From Leishmania martiniquensis (Eukaryota; Euglenozoa; Kinetoplastea; Trypanosomatida; Trypanosomatidae): a stretch of DNA of 64,000 nucleotides. The DNA lies in the NCBI RefSeq assembly GCF_017916325.1, contig NC_090161.1, positions 645,001-709,000 on the forward strand, in the 5' to 3' direction. Positions 38,366-48,600 of this stretch are shown in pieces. The first letter of the stretch is position 1; each line of letters begins with the position of its first letter. The translations under genes were made by a program, and so were the position numbers. Below the pieces are notes generated by a model. It did no database searches. It was not told where the DNA came from and saw nothing but the letters and a program-made list of their open reading frames with translations.

Positions 38366-39622
38366 ATGACGGCACCATCGGAGTTCTCCACCTTCTTCGC
38401 ATTCCTCCTGCCCACTACCTCATCTCGTAAACCGAAGATCATTGCCGCCGCGGTGACGGCGGCTGCTGTGCTTGGCACCGGCGTATTTTTCGCGGTGCGT
38501 TCGAGCGGTTGTGCGGGACTTCGTGAAGGCAGCCGACGTGCCTTCCGGTCGGAGAGGGCCATCCTCGAGCCCCGGCAAGCTGTTGCCGAGGCACTTGAGG
38601 CGATCCGTGGCGGACGGTGCACGACGTGTGGTGAGCTCGTTTTTTTTCTGCGCGGACCTCCTACCTCTCCCGTGTTGCCAGCCGCTCGCCTTGGCGTTCT
38701 CGGGACTGCGGCGGCCACCGCGAGCCAAAGGCTGCCTCCATCGAATGCGCACTGCCTTCGAGTTCCAGTCCCCGTGCTGCATTACATTCAGGAGAGCTAT
38801 TTGCCGGCGGTCTGGCGACAGCTGGCCGAGGCGCAGCGCCAGCCGCAGTCTTCGCCCGCGACGTCTGCACTTCAAGTGGAGTGCAGCCTCTTTGCTCAGG
38901 TGCTCGCCGCGGACGTGTCGCTGCGTGCACTGGGCGTGGAGCGGGCAATTTCATTCGATAAGGAGAATCGCAGTCATGTGAACCTTCTCCAGCAGCTGTG
39001 GATGGCGACGGGCAAGCCGGCGTCCGCCTACAGCCCTCTGGGGCCGCAGTGGGGTGTTGTTGGATTTCAGGGAACAGACCCCGTGACGGACCTCCGCGGC
39101 GGTGGTGTGCTGGCGCTCCGTCAGCTGGTACACTTTGCGCAGGTGCACAACGCTGCCTTTCGCGAGATGCTTGCGTACAATGAGCGTGTGCAGCGAGAGG
39201 GCAAGCACAGTTGGTATCTGCTTGCCGTCGTCAGCATTCAGCTCACGACGCAGCTCATGCTCGAGGAGGATCACCCATTGCATGTGCCACATTTAGAAGT
39301 GCTGTACGACACGCTGCACCTCGGAACTGCTGGTGATGCGACTGCCAAGGTTGTGAGCCGTCGTGCCGTGGCGGCGCAGAGAGGTGTGACGCTCAGTTGC
39401 ACCCATGCTGCAGACACGGCGGCCCTTTGGGACTCCTGTAAGGGCGCATGCAGTGCCGAGGCAGGCATGTTTGCGCTGCACCACGCGCTGCTGCTGCACT
39501 TCAAGGAGTGCTGGATGCGGGACGAGCCGCATGTGATGGAATACAACACGTATATGCCTGCAAATGTCTTCAGCACCTTTTTCAGGGAGAGGTGGGCTGA
39601 CACCACGCTGACGGCACCTTAG
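38366..39622 (+). CDS. ELMO/CED-12 domain protein with N-terminal membrane segment
   Basis: A 418-residue protein. Residues about 24-44 (KIIAAAVTAAAVLGTGVFFAV) form a single hydrophobic segment, either a signal anchor or an uncleaved signal. The diagnostic ELMO motif WGVVGFQGTDPVTDLRGGGVL lies around residues 229-250. It is followed by LALRQLVHFAQVHN and helical segments (HSWYLLAVVSIQLTTQLML) as in PF04727. ELMO-domain-only proteins (ELMOD family) act as GTPase-activating proteins for Arl2/Arf-type small GTPases in trafficking, using an Arg in the WxxxGFQGxxPxxDxRGxG motif. That Arg is present here in DLRGGG. The start at ATG 38366 follows a strong acceptor by 70 bases. The extra residues between the membrane segment and the ELMO core (about 50-190) are not recognised. 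The last 25 residues are also conserved-looking (NVFSTFFRERWAD). Confidence 0.88.
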   Translation: MTAPSEFSTFFAFLLPTTSSRKPKIIAAAVTAAAVLGTGVFFAVRSSGCAGLREGSRRAFRSERAILEPRQAVAEALEAIRGGRCTTCGELVFFLRGPPTSPVLPAARLGVLGTAAATASQRLPPSNAHCLRVPVPVLHYIQESYLPAVWRQLAEAQRQPQSSPATSALQVECSLFAQVLAADVSLRALGVERAISFDKENRSHVNLLQQLWMATGKPASAYSPLGPQWGVVGFQGTDPVTDLRGGGVLALRQLVHFAQVHNAAFREMLAYNERVQREGKHSWYLLAVVSIQLTTQLMLEEDHPLHVPHLEVLYDTLHLGTAGDATAKVVSRRAVAAQRGVTLSCTHAADTAALWDSCKGACSAEAGMFALHHALLLHFKECWMRDEPHVMEYNTYMPANVFSTFFRERWADTTLTAP

Positions 39623-41104
39623 AGCAGCAAGGAAAGGCGCGAAGCGCGGCGCCCCCGTAATCGATGCGTGCGCGTTGATGCTCTGTGAGGCAACCGCTTT
39701 CACGCGCACGAGGGCAAGGCGTACGTGTATATACGCAGTGCGCCCGGCGCCATCTGCAGTGATGGCGCATGTAGACTGCGTACGAGCGCGCTGGCAGCCT
39801 GCCCCCTCCCCCCTCCCTCCCTCCCCGCACTGCAAATGTTCCTTCTCTTGCGCACCGTGTGGTCCCCTGCTCGACCACGGAGGGTGCTGCGGTACCTGTG
39901 TGCCGGCGTACGCCAGAGCGGGCCCCGAGAGCTGGTGCCACTCCCCAACTCTCTTTCGATACCGACGTGCATATGTACCTATCTGTTTCCGCTTGAGATA
40001 AGCACGCGTACATGACGATTGCGTGCGACAACGAGGTGCGCATACGGCTCCGTTCACCTTCCTCTAGTGGGGAGGAGCACCGGTAAGGAGAGGAGAGCGC
40101 AGGCACACACGGCTCATGTGCGAACCCAAGAGGCGACGCGAGTGCTGGGGCCAGATGGGTGGGAAGGGGGTCGTCCGCACTACGTTGGCAAGAGGTTCGG
40201 CAGGTGGTGTGAGAGGGATGCAGAGAACACGAGTGGACGGGCGCTTCTCTTGGTGTGCCTACGCAGGATGGGATGTGGGTCACGTTCCCACCCACCCACG
40301 CGGACGCACGCGAATCTCTGAAGCGCTCATGTGACTGCCCTCCCCTCCCCCCTCCTGCGCCGCTGCTGAGGTGACGGGGCAAAGTGGCCATCCTCCCTGA
40401 GTGGGCTGAGGAAACGGTGCGACTAGGCTCGCTTCACAGTGGCTCTCTTCACGCTGCTTCATCACTCCTTCTTCTCATGTCCGCGCCACGCGCTCGGCCT
40501 GCGCTCATCCACGCTCTTACCGCGCCCTCTTGCTATGCTGCACCGCGGCCTCGTATCACCTCATCCTTCCGCCGCCACCTCCTCCCTCCTCTCTCCCTCA
40601 CACACACACACACGTATGGATGGGGGGATGCGTCCTCTCCCTCAGGTACTTCTGCATATGTTTTGTGTCTGTCTGCCTGTCTGTGTGTTCGTGTGTATGC
40701 ATACGTTTGCCCCTTTTCATTTTGGCCGTCCGTCTCTTTCCCTCTCCTCCTGTCTGCCTCGTCGCTCATCATCCCGCGCTCCCCCCGTACTCTCTCCCCC
40801 TCCCCTCCCTCTCCCAGCGCTGATCTTCACACTGGCCACGCGCGCTCCGCCACAAACGCTACTGCGCTCATCTATCCACTCGGCAGCGTTGCGTTAGTGC
40901 CTCCGCAAAGCACTGCTGCACCTGCTCCGTTGGCGTGTGTGTGCGTGCGCGCAGGCGCTGATTGCCGTGCTGCTTCACCACCGCAGCGCCTCTATCCCCT
41001 CCTCTCTCTCTTACGCACGTACGCACGCCCACCTCTGCAGCGCACCGTTCGTTTTACTTCACGTCTTTCGTCTTCTCTTTTTTCCCTTCACACCATCTTC
41101 CGCC
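39623..41104. other. Intergenic region, ELMO to PAM2-protein gene
   Basis: 1.5 kb without a supported gene. It has C/T-rich tracts (39805-39830, 40560-40605 and 40780-40815) and CA repeats near 40598-40612. A pyrimidine tract with AG at 41039-41040 precedes the next start. Confidence 0.6.
40990..41040 (+). promoter_or_regulatory. Candidate trans-splice acceptor for the PAM2-protein gene
   Basis: A pyrimidine-rich stretch (tctatcccctcctctctctc, then a CA-rich spacer) ends in CTCTGCAG, with the AG at 41039-41040, 64 bases before ATG 41105. No AG occurs between this site and the start codon. Confidence 0.55.
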
Positions 41105-42781
41105 ATGTCGCACCTGAACCCAAACGCGACGGAGTGGAAGCCAACAGGGAACAATACGCACGGAATGACAGATTTGGCCCTGCCACCCACTACAGCGCAG
41201 CCCGAGGACCCTGCCTCAACCCCTGCACCAGCGGAGGGTGCCGGGGATCTGTCTCCCAAGGCGACACCGCCGGCGGCGTCCGCCATTGCCGCTGGTGCCG
41301 TCCGGAACACGCCGCCGTCCTACATCCCTAGCTACATGACTGGCGGCGACCCCGCCATCGCGGAGCAGCTGGCGAACATTGATTGGGATGCTGAGTTTAA
41401 AAAGCTGATGGAGTTGACCGGTCAACTGATTGACCGCCAGCTAAATGGGCAGAACGGCGACGAGCGGCCAGCAGGCGGCAGCGGTGGGGTAAATGCGGGC
41501 CATGGCAGCGACACCGCAAGGGCACTCGTCGATCATAGGCCGAGTGGGCCGAGCGCCGCAGGCGCCTCGCCCTCTGCTGCCGCCGCACCGATTCCTCTGA
41601 CGTATGCAAACGCGGTGAAGAGCACGACCGTTGCGGCGAGGAAGCCGGCGACACTTGGGGTCGCAAGCACAAGCACCACGACCGCTGCCGCCGCTGCTGC
41701 TGCTGCCCGCATGGTGGACATGGAGGACGACAGCGACAGTATGGCCGCAACATCCAGGACGGGTACCGGCAAGCACCACTGGAAGAAGCTCACAAAGGCG
41801 CAGCAGCGCCACGAGCAGTCGCAGCGCAACGCCTTCGAGGCCTTCGCGAACGCCCTGCTGCACAGCGTGTCCCCGTTCATGGCGCCGCTGCGAGCCAGGT
41901 GCAAGACGTCACTTCCCCATATTAAGGTGGACCAGCGCTTTGGCAAGAGTGGACACCCGGAGACGGCCATCGCGCAATTTCTCGTTGCCCCGCTGGTCAC
42001 GAACTACCGCCCGCGTCACTTCCACGACGTCGCGCCAGGCGAGCTCATGGAGTTCCATTACGACTTCGCTCTAGTGCTGCAGGCGATCCCGACGGCGTAT
42101 GCGATTCACATTGGCTACGGCCCCACATGGAAGCGCTACGCCGTGCCCTACTGCTTCCTCGCCTGTCGTGAGTATCGAAAAGAGGTGCTCGCGCTTTGTC
42201 CAGAGGAGATCCCGAACTCTCGCTCCGAGGCCATCTACGAAGACGACGTGGTGAAGGACATCACAGAGCTGCTGCTGAGCCGCGGCGAGGGGCTGGAGGT
42301 GCTGCAAACGATGTCGCTTGTCGATGCGATGCGGAAGCGCGTGGACCTCTACCCGCTCTACGACGCCTTCGCGACCATCTTCCAAAATTTGGAGAACTAT
42401 CAGATCGAAATGTCCGGCATACGATCGGCGCCGTCGCGCTTCCTCCTGAAGACGTCACGGCTGGCAGTGGAGGCGATGCCGCAGCCGATCATGCTGGACG
42501 ACGAGGTGATGTGGGATGAGCTCCCGGAGGTATCGCGCGTGCTGGTGCAGGGGGCTGTGGCGGGCGGTGGCAGTGCTGGCGTTGAAGCAGACGGTGTCGC
42601 GGCTCGGGCGGCGTCGCAGCAAAAAGCGCTCCGCACACCTTTACCTGCCGCAGCGGTGGCCGGACCTGCCTCTGGCAAGGGCGACGCTGCCTCGTCGTGG
42701 CAGACGCTGGCACCGTTGATGCTGAGCGTGGCGTGTGTCACGGTCACTATAGCGGTGGTTCTAATGAAGAAGCGGTCATGA
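41105..42781 (+). CDS. Tail-anchored protein with N-terminal PAM2 (PABP-binding) motif
   Basis: 558 residues from ATG 41105. Residues 2-13 read SHLNPNATEWKP, which fits the PAM2 consensus (x-x-L-N-x-x-A-x-E-F-x-P) that binds the MLLE domain of poly(A)-binding protein. Trp replaces the usual Phe. After a low-complexity stretch, residues about 220-470 form an ordered region with no family I recognise (KLTKAQQRHEQSQRNAFEAF, FHYDFALVLQAIPTAYAIHIGY, PYCFLACREYRKEVLAL, NLENYQIEMSGIRSAPSRFLL). The last 25 residues are LAPLMLSVACVTVTIAVVLMKKRS, a single C-terminal membrane helix followed by a short basic tail, typical of tail-anchored proteins of the ER or mitochondrial outer membrane. The inferred role is to tether PABP and bound mRNA to a membrane. 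The frame is open upstream of 41105 only through non-ATG codons, and PAM2 starting at residue 2 supports this ATG. Confidence 0.82.
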   Translation: MSHLNPNATEWKPTGNNTHGMTDLALPPTTAQPEDPASTPAPAEGAGDLSPKATPPAASAIAAGAVRNTPPSYIPSYMTGGDPAIAEQLANIDWDAEFKKLMELTGQLIDRQLNGQNGDERPAGGSGGVNAGHGSDTARALVDHRPSGPSAAGASPSAAAAPIPLTYANAVKSTTVAARKPATLGVASTSTTTAAAAAAAARMVDMEDDSDSMAATSRTGTGKHHWKKLTKAQQRHEQSQRNAFEAFANALLHSVSPFMAPLRARCKTSLPHIKVDQRFGKSGHPETAIAQFLVAPLVTNYRPRHFHDVAPGELMEFHYDFALVLQAIPTAYAIHIGYGPTWKRYAVPYCFLACREYRKEVLALCPEEIPNSRSEAIYEDDVVKDITELLLSRGEGLEVLQTMSLVDAMRKRVDLYPLYDAFATIFQNLENYQIEMSGIRSAPSRFLLKTSRLAVEAMPQPIMLDDEVMWDELPEVSRVLVQGAVAGGGSAGVEADGVAARAASQQKALRTPLPAAAVAGPASGKGDAASSWQTLAPLMLSVACVTVTIAVVLMKKRS

Positions 42782-43323
42782 AGGAGTGAGACGAGCGGAA
42801 GTTGTCAAGGGGCCGCAGCAGCGGGAGGGAAGAGGGCTCCGAGAAAAAAAGATCACAGTGGCGGAGGAGGGGAGGAAGGTGCGCACAGGGCCCTCTGGTC
42901 GCCAGGGTGGAGCGAGGCGGTGAGGTGAGAGCAGCGCTGCGGGAGGAACGTTGGCGCGCTCTGCTAAATCTATGTATGATGCCTCTCGCCTTGTGTACCA
43001 CCTCGTCGCACTTGCTCGAGTAGGCCGTGCCCCTCCAGGAACGTTTCTTTCCTCCCTTCTACCCTCCTCGAAGATTGCCCCCCCGCCCCCTCCCCCCGTG
43101 AAGGCTTCCTCTTCCCCTCTTCTGAAGACACCTTTCCGCACTGCTCTTTATCTCTGCAGAGGTCGCTGACTCTTTCCGCCGAAACGCTCGCTGGCGTGCT
43201 TGGCTATGTCTACCAGGCATCTCTCAGTCGCTCTATCGACATGCGTGCGTGCGTGTGTGTGTGTCTACCGACGATGACGGAGTCTCTTATTTTCTTGTAT
43301 TTGCCATGAATCCTTATCGAGTC

Positions 43324-43918
43324 CTACTCCCCCCTCCCCCCTCCCCCCACCACACCCGCTGTTGACGGTGGTGGTGGCGGTGGGGACGTCTCAGGCCGTC
43401 GTAGGAGGTTCCGCTAGCCGACTCGGTGTAGGGAAGCCGAGCAGCCCGGAGTCGCTGCCAGGTGCGGCGTCGCCTGGAGCGGTGCTGCGACGGAGTGACT
43501 TGCGGCAGCGAGCAAATCTGTAGCGGCCACACACTTGGGCAGAGCGCGGGCGCGACTCGAGCGTACCCCACCCGGGCCGCGGTGCCGACCGGGGTCGGTG
43601 TGGGGCCTGGGCCGCTGTGATGGGGTCGGCACCGCGTGGCGACCGGCATGAGGGGCTTGGCTGCGAGGCGACGAGCGGAGCGGGTGTGCAGAGGTGGAGG
43701 TCGAGTCAGGGGCCGTGCTCCGATGGGGCTGGTCGGCGCATCGCTGCACCGCGTGTGTCTGCCGGTGCTTTGGACCAGGAGGCGCTTTGGGCTCGGATGA
43801 CAGGGCCGGGGGCCGAGTGGTGTTGACCTCACGTGGTGTGTCTGTGTGTGTGTGTGCGGAAGGGGGGAGGGTGGCGGGAGGCAGTGGACACGTTGCGCGC
43901 AGGCGAAGGGAAAAGAAG
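43324..43918 (+). mobile_element. SIDER2-like retroposon, copy C
   Basis: Same element as at 36848 and 58864. The 5' edge differs by an expanded C/T tract (cccccctcccccctcccccc), after which sequence identity appears essentially complete to the GT run and the GCGGAAGGGGGGAGGGTGG tail. It shares with the 36848 copy an extra 3' segment ending GCGCAGGCGAAGGG. It lies about 540 bases downstream of the PAM2-protein stop codon, probably in its 3'UTR. Confidence 0.65.
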
Positions 43919-44776
43919 GTCTTCATGGGCCCCTCATCTCCTCCTGATTTTGTACCGCCGCGACCACGTGAGGAATCGTGCGCGTGCTGGCGATAGTGCT
44001 CATAACTTACCTCTCAGCTCTTCTTATCGGATGCGCAGGACGCAGGGCCACTGTTTTCTTCTCTTGATTATACTGCCCTTGATCCTGCGTGTGAGTGTGT
44101 GGCGTACTCACGCGTCGCCATTGCATCACTACAAGCACCGCTGCCGACATCTCTCGCAGGCCTTCCCCTTTGCCCCAGAGTGGTGCTGAGTCTCGTCATC
44201 TTCCTCCAGCACATTGCCCATGGCGGCCTCTCGACACCAGTGACGGCGTAAAAGGGAGTGGAGGCGAAGCGCGGCAGCGTGGTCATGCGCCGAAACAGGA
44301 CCAGTAATGTGCGCGAGGAGGGCTAAATTGACAAGCGAGACGGAACATAGCGGCCCCGTTACTGTAGGAAGGGCACAGGGTGTAGCCAGCGGCTCACGTA
44401 GTGGGAAATACATCGTGAGCGCGGCCCCCCCGTGACGGAGCCCAAGAGGGCAAAGGAGGTGTCCCATTCCCCTCCCTCGAACTCTCTTGGCTCAGCGCGG
44501 AAGGCGCAGAGGGCCGATACGCTCACCCGCGTGTATTTGTATGAGAACTCGCGAGTACCCCTGTCCTTGCTCCTGCTCTCTTGCCGCTCACTTCACCCCC
44601 CCTCTCCTCCCCCGTACACCTGCTGTTTTCAATACGAACGGTATAATCATCGCTGCTCCTTTGCTGTCCACCTTCGCCGACGTGGCGCCCTCATTACTGC
44701 GGTACGCGCGCGAGTCCGACGCATCCCATGACCCCACGAGCGCACAACGAGTGGGGACATTCCTTGCTACGTCAAG

Positions 44777-44799
44777 CACACACACACACACACACACAC
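44777..44799. repeat. CA microsatellite
   Basis: About eleven CA dinucleotides in intergenic sequence. Confidence 0.85.
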
Positions 44800-45240
44800 G
44801 CATAGCTCATCGTGGTATAACAAAGAGGATTTTCCCCGTTTGCGCTGAGCGCTTGAGCGACCCCCGCCGCTCCCGGCATTTTTCTTCTTTTTTCCCATCC
44901 ACGAAGAGAGACACCGTTGGTGCTGTCCTGTGCCTGCCGCGGCCCACGTGTTTGTCTGCGCATTTTTTTCTTCGCTTGCTCGTTTCTCCCTCTCACTCTA
45001 GAGCCGTTACTCGTCGACAGTGTCTCCGCACTCTCACCACCCTCTCCTCTTTCGACTCCGACAATCCGACGCAAGCCCACTCGCCAGCACACCAGCACGT
45101 GCACGCACGTACGTTCCGCAAGCAGCATCCCGCGACTGCTCCCACCGCTTTGGGCTGCGCCTTGTGCGAGGGGGGCCCCTCTCCATTCTGGCCGTGTGTG
45201 CTGCTGCTCTTCTCCTCTTGCGTTCAACTTTGGTCTTGAC

Positions 45241-45264
45241 CTTTTTTTTTTGCTTCTTCTTCAG
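45241..45264 (+). promoter_or_regulatory. Candidate trans-splice acceptor for the LRR giant
   Basis: A run of ten T residues followed by GCTTCTTCTTCAG, with the AG at 45263-45264, 343 bases before ATG 45608. It is the strongest pyrimidine-AG in the region, though others nearer the ATG are possible. Confidence 0.45.
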
Positions 45265-45607
45265 TTGTTGCGCGCTTTTCTCTCTCTCAGCTCGCCGTTG
45301 AATTCCTCTGTCCGTCTCCGTAAGGAGCGCTCCGCTCTTGTCCGCGTAGTATGCGTGCTGCTGTGAATGTTTCAGCTGCTGCTTCTCCTTTGCGTTTCTG
45401 CCGAACTCGTGCCTTGTGCGTGTGTCTGGTAGGTGGGCTCCCGCCCTCATTTCGCTGCCCCGCCCACCTCTCCCCGCTCTCCTTACCTCAGGACTCTCGC
45501 CCTGCAGTCCCGAAGGCGACACTCCCTCCTCTGCCCGCAGCCCTCGACAACCCTTCACCTCTCCTCCTCTCTATTGCCGGAAGGGCGAAGACGCGCTGCC
45601 GTGCTGA

Positions 45608-48600
45608 ATGAGCTCCAGTCTAGCAGAGCCGGCGAGGCTTCTGCTGCATAGTTTCACAGTGGCCGCGGCACCGCAGGCGCTCTCGGTATCCGATGCGGAG
45701 GATGAGGACCGCGCCAACGGGACAGGGCGAACAGATGAGCATGACGCCGCCTCACAGGCCCACGCCATGATGAGTACGCCGGCGCTCGCGTTGTCCGCCG
45801 AAGCACCACTGGAGATAGAAGAGGAGCCGCGCCCGAGTGGTGTGGCCCCGCAGCCGGCACCGGCACCACCTGTCTCATCGCATACCGCGTCCTCGACGCG
45901 GGCCGCCTCGGCAGAGCGGCTCTCCGCCTCCCTTGTGGATACCGGTCTTCACTCGCGTCTGCACTCTTTTTCTGCCCTGCATTTGCGGCGGCCGATGCGG
46001 AGAGCGCGGCTGGAAAGTCAGACCGACAGCGTGAGCAACAGCGGCGACGACCTCAGCGGCACCTCTGCGGCACCAGTTAGCTGGCGCTCTTCGCTTTCCC
46101 GCGCAGCACGCGCATCGCTCCCGACACCTGCGTTGCATGGCGCGGGCCATGCCGCGACTACTGTGTCCGCACTGCACTCGGAGAAAGGCAGCAGCGACTT
46201 CAGCAAGCAGCTGGGTCGCTCCCCAGCTGGGGCCTTCACGCCCCATATTCGATATCGGACCTCGGCCAGCGCTTCCCCTGAGCCTCCAGCCACTGCCAGC
46301 TGGTCCTTTATGTCAACGGCGAAAACATCAGCGAAGCGCGATGGTGAGGGTAAACATTGCTGTGCGAGTCCCGTGCGGGGCGTCTCTGCTGAGTGGACGC
46401 CACAAGCCTCTTTTCTTTCATCAGGCGCCGGCGCGCCGTTGCCAGGGTCGTCGGCGCCTACATGGTCCTCCTTTCTGCAATCGCGCTGCAACGTACAGGG
46501 CGCGGCTTTTGTGTCGCCGCTGCCATCGGTGTTGGCAGCAGCACGCAAAGGCGGCTCCACCGTCTCTACCACGTCTTCTGCTGGTGGCACCTCAACCCGC
46601 TCTGCCCGTGTTGTGACCCTCTGCGTCCCCGCCGAGGCGGCAATACAGGAGGATGTCGATGCGACGAGGAGGACGCGAAGGTGCAGTGGCTTTTCTGTGA
46701 GGAGTACTCCATCTACTACCATGGCAGCCACGCACCCTGTCAGTGCCGCGTGGATGCGACAGGAGCGGCAGAACCAAGTGCTAAGACGAGGTCGCAGCGA
46801 CACTGCTGACGAGGCCGTGGCTACCGCAGACCTAACCCGAAGCAGATCCCATGCGTCTGTCCACCACGTCGAGCTCGGGGCGAGGGCTGAGCTGAATGCT
46901 GCCGCGGAGCCGATGGCGGATGGGCATCTCACCCTGCGCTCACTCACCGAGGAGTACAGTTGCTTCTCTGCAGAGGGCACGACGGGCTGGGTCGGGCTGC
47001 AGATGCACCTACGCCGCCACACGCAGTCTAGCCATATCGTTGCCCTAGACCTGACGTGCTGTCGCATGCGCCGCGATCAGTGGACGTGGTTTGCGGAGCA
47101 CGTCCTGCCGGAGCTGCGCGCGCTGGAGGTGCTGCGCCTCGTTCAGATGGGCTTGGGGGACGAAGAGGTGGCGGAGCTGGCGCGCGGAAGTTGCGGGCTG
47201 TCTGCCGCAGCGGACGGCCGCCGCGCTTCAGGGCGAAGGTGGCGGCAAGGTTCTTCGCCTGCGATCCGCCACGGAGGCGATGGCGGTGGGGCTGGCAGCG
47301 GTAGCAGAGGCCCCGCCGTGGACTCGCCCCCTCTCCCGCACCTCCGTGTCCTGGACCTCAGCGGAAACGCTGTTACTCAGCGCAGCTGTACGCATCTGGG
47401 CAAAATGATGCTGTGGATGGCGGGAGCTCTGGAGGAGGTACGGCTGCTGGGGAACCCTCTCAAGGACTACGGCATGCAGACGCTTTCCGTCTACGTCGCG
47501 AAGCTGAATCTGGACTCGCTGGTGCGAGACCCATCCCTATTTCCCGCAGCGCTGCGCGAACACTGCGCGCAGGCGTCCCAGAAGTGTCAACGCAGGCACG
47601 CGAGACGCAGCGGGATCGCAGGCTCAACACTCTCCTCGCGGCAGTCGGCCGCCGCGGCCGGCGCATGGCACACTGGCTACAGGAAAGGGGAGGCCGAGGA
47701 GGATTCCCTCGATCCAGTCGCGGAGCTGCGTCTCGGACCTGTGTTGCTGGATCTGCGAGACTGCCGCGCTTCAGTGCACGGCCTGTCAGATATGCTTGCC
47801 GCCGCCAGCCGTGCGCACCGCCTGCGCGTCCTCGTGCTTTCGCATAATGTTGCTGGTGTGACGTCGCTGCTGCCGCTGCCGGCGAGTGCGTACCGCGAGG
47901 TGGAGGACCTTTCCAAAGGCGAGGCCACGGAGCTCGAGGAGAGGGAGGCGCGTGTGAGAGGCCGCGATGGCGGCAGTGCCCTACCCCGTCAACGGCTCCC
48001 ACCACTACGGCTTCGGCTGGCCAAAACACCGCTCATCTACTCCGGCGCCCTCATGCGGCACCAGCAGGCGGCCTTCAGCGACGTGACTGCGCTCGCCACG
48101 CCGTGCGCGCTCTCCACGCTCGTATTTCATGGTGTGCCGCTCAGCCAAACGTGCTCGCCAGTTGGGTTTCGCGATCTACTGCTCAACATTTTCTTCAGCT
48201 GCCCGCGGCTTGACCTGACCGATTTCTCCGATACGTTCGAGCGGTCGTTGGTGCCATCTGAGGCGCAGCGGGCACTACTGGCTGAGACGAACCGATGGGA
48301 TATGGCGGAGCAGCGTGCGCGCGGCCCTGAACAGCTGCGCGCACCGCACATGTACAGTGAAGACCAGAGCGGGTCTGAGTTTGTGCTTGCGAGCGCCACG
48401 GTGAGCGGCCAAACACGTCTTGGCGACATCTTTGGCGAGTTGATGGCACATGCGGCCTTTCACGCGATGGCGCGGCATCGTCTGGCCCCGGCCGCTTTTC
48501 TGCACGTACGCGAGTTGCACTTGAACAGCACAGGGCTGACAGACGCTGGTGCGCTTGGCCTATGCATAAGTGTGCAGCGCGGACGGTCGCAGACGGGCAT

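Larger units (their letters stand above)
42782..45607. other. Intergenic region with SIDER-like element, before the LRR giant
   Basis: 2.8 kb. It contains a SIDER-like element at 43324-43918, flanked by ordinary C/T-rich sequence. A CA microsatellite lies at 44777-44799. A T-run plus TTCTTCTTCAG near 45264 is a splice-acceptor candidate for the next gene. No protein gene is supported. Confidence 0.6.

Noticed and set aside
40384..41331. 315-codon frame overlapping the start of the PAM2-protein gene
   Set aside because: Mostly pyrimidine-rich leader translated out of frame. It conflicts with the PAM2 frame, which has the recognisable motif.
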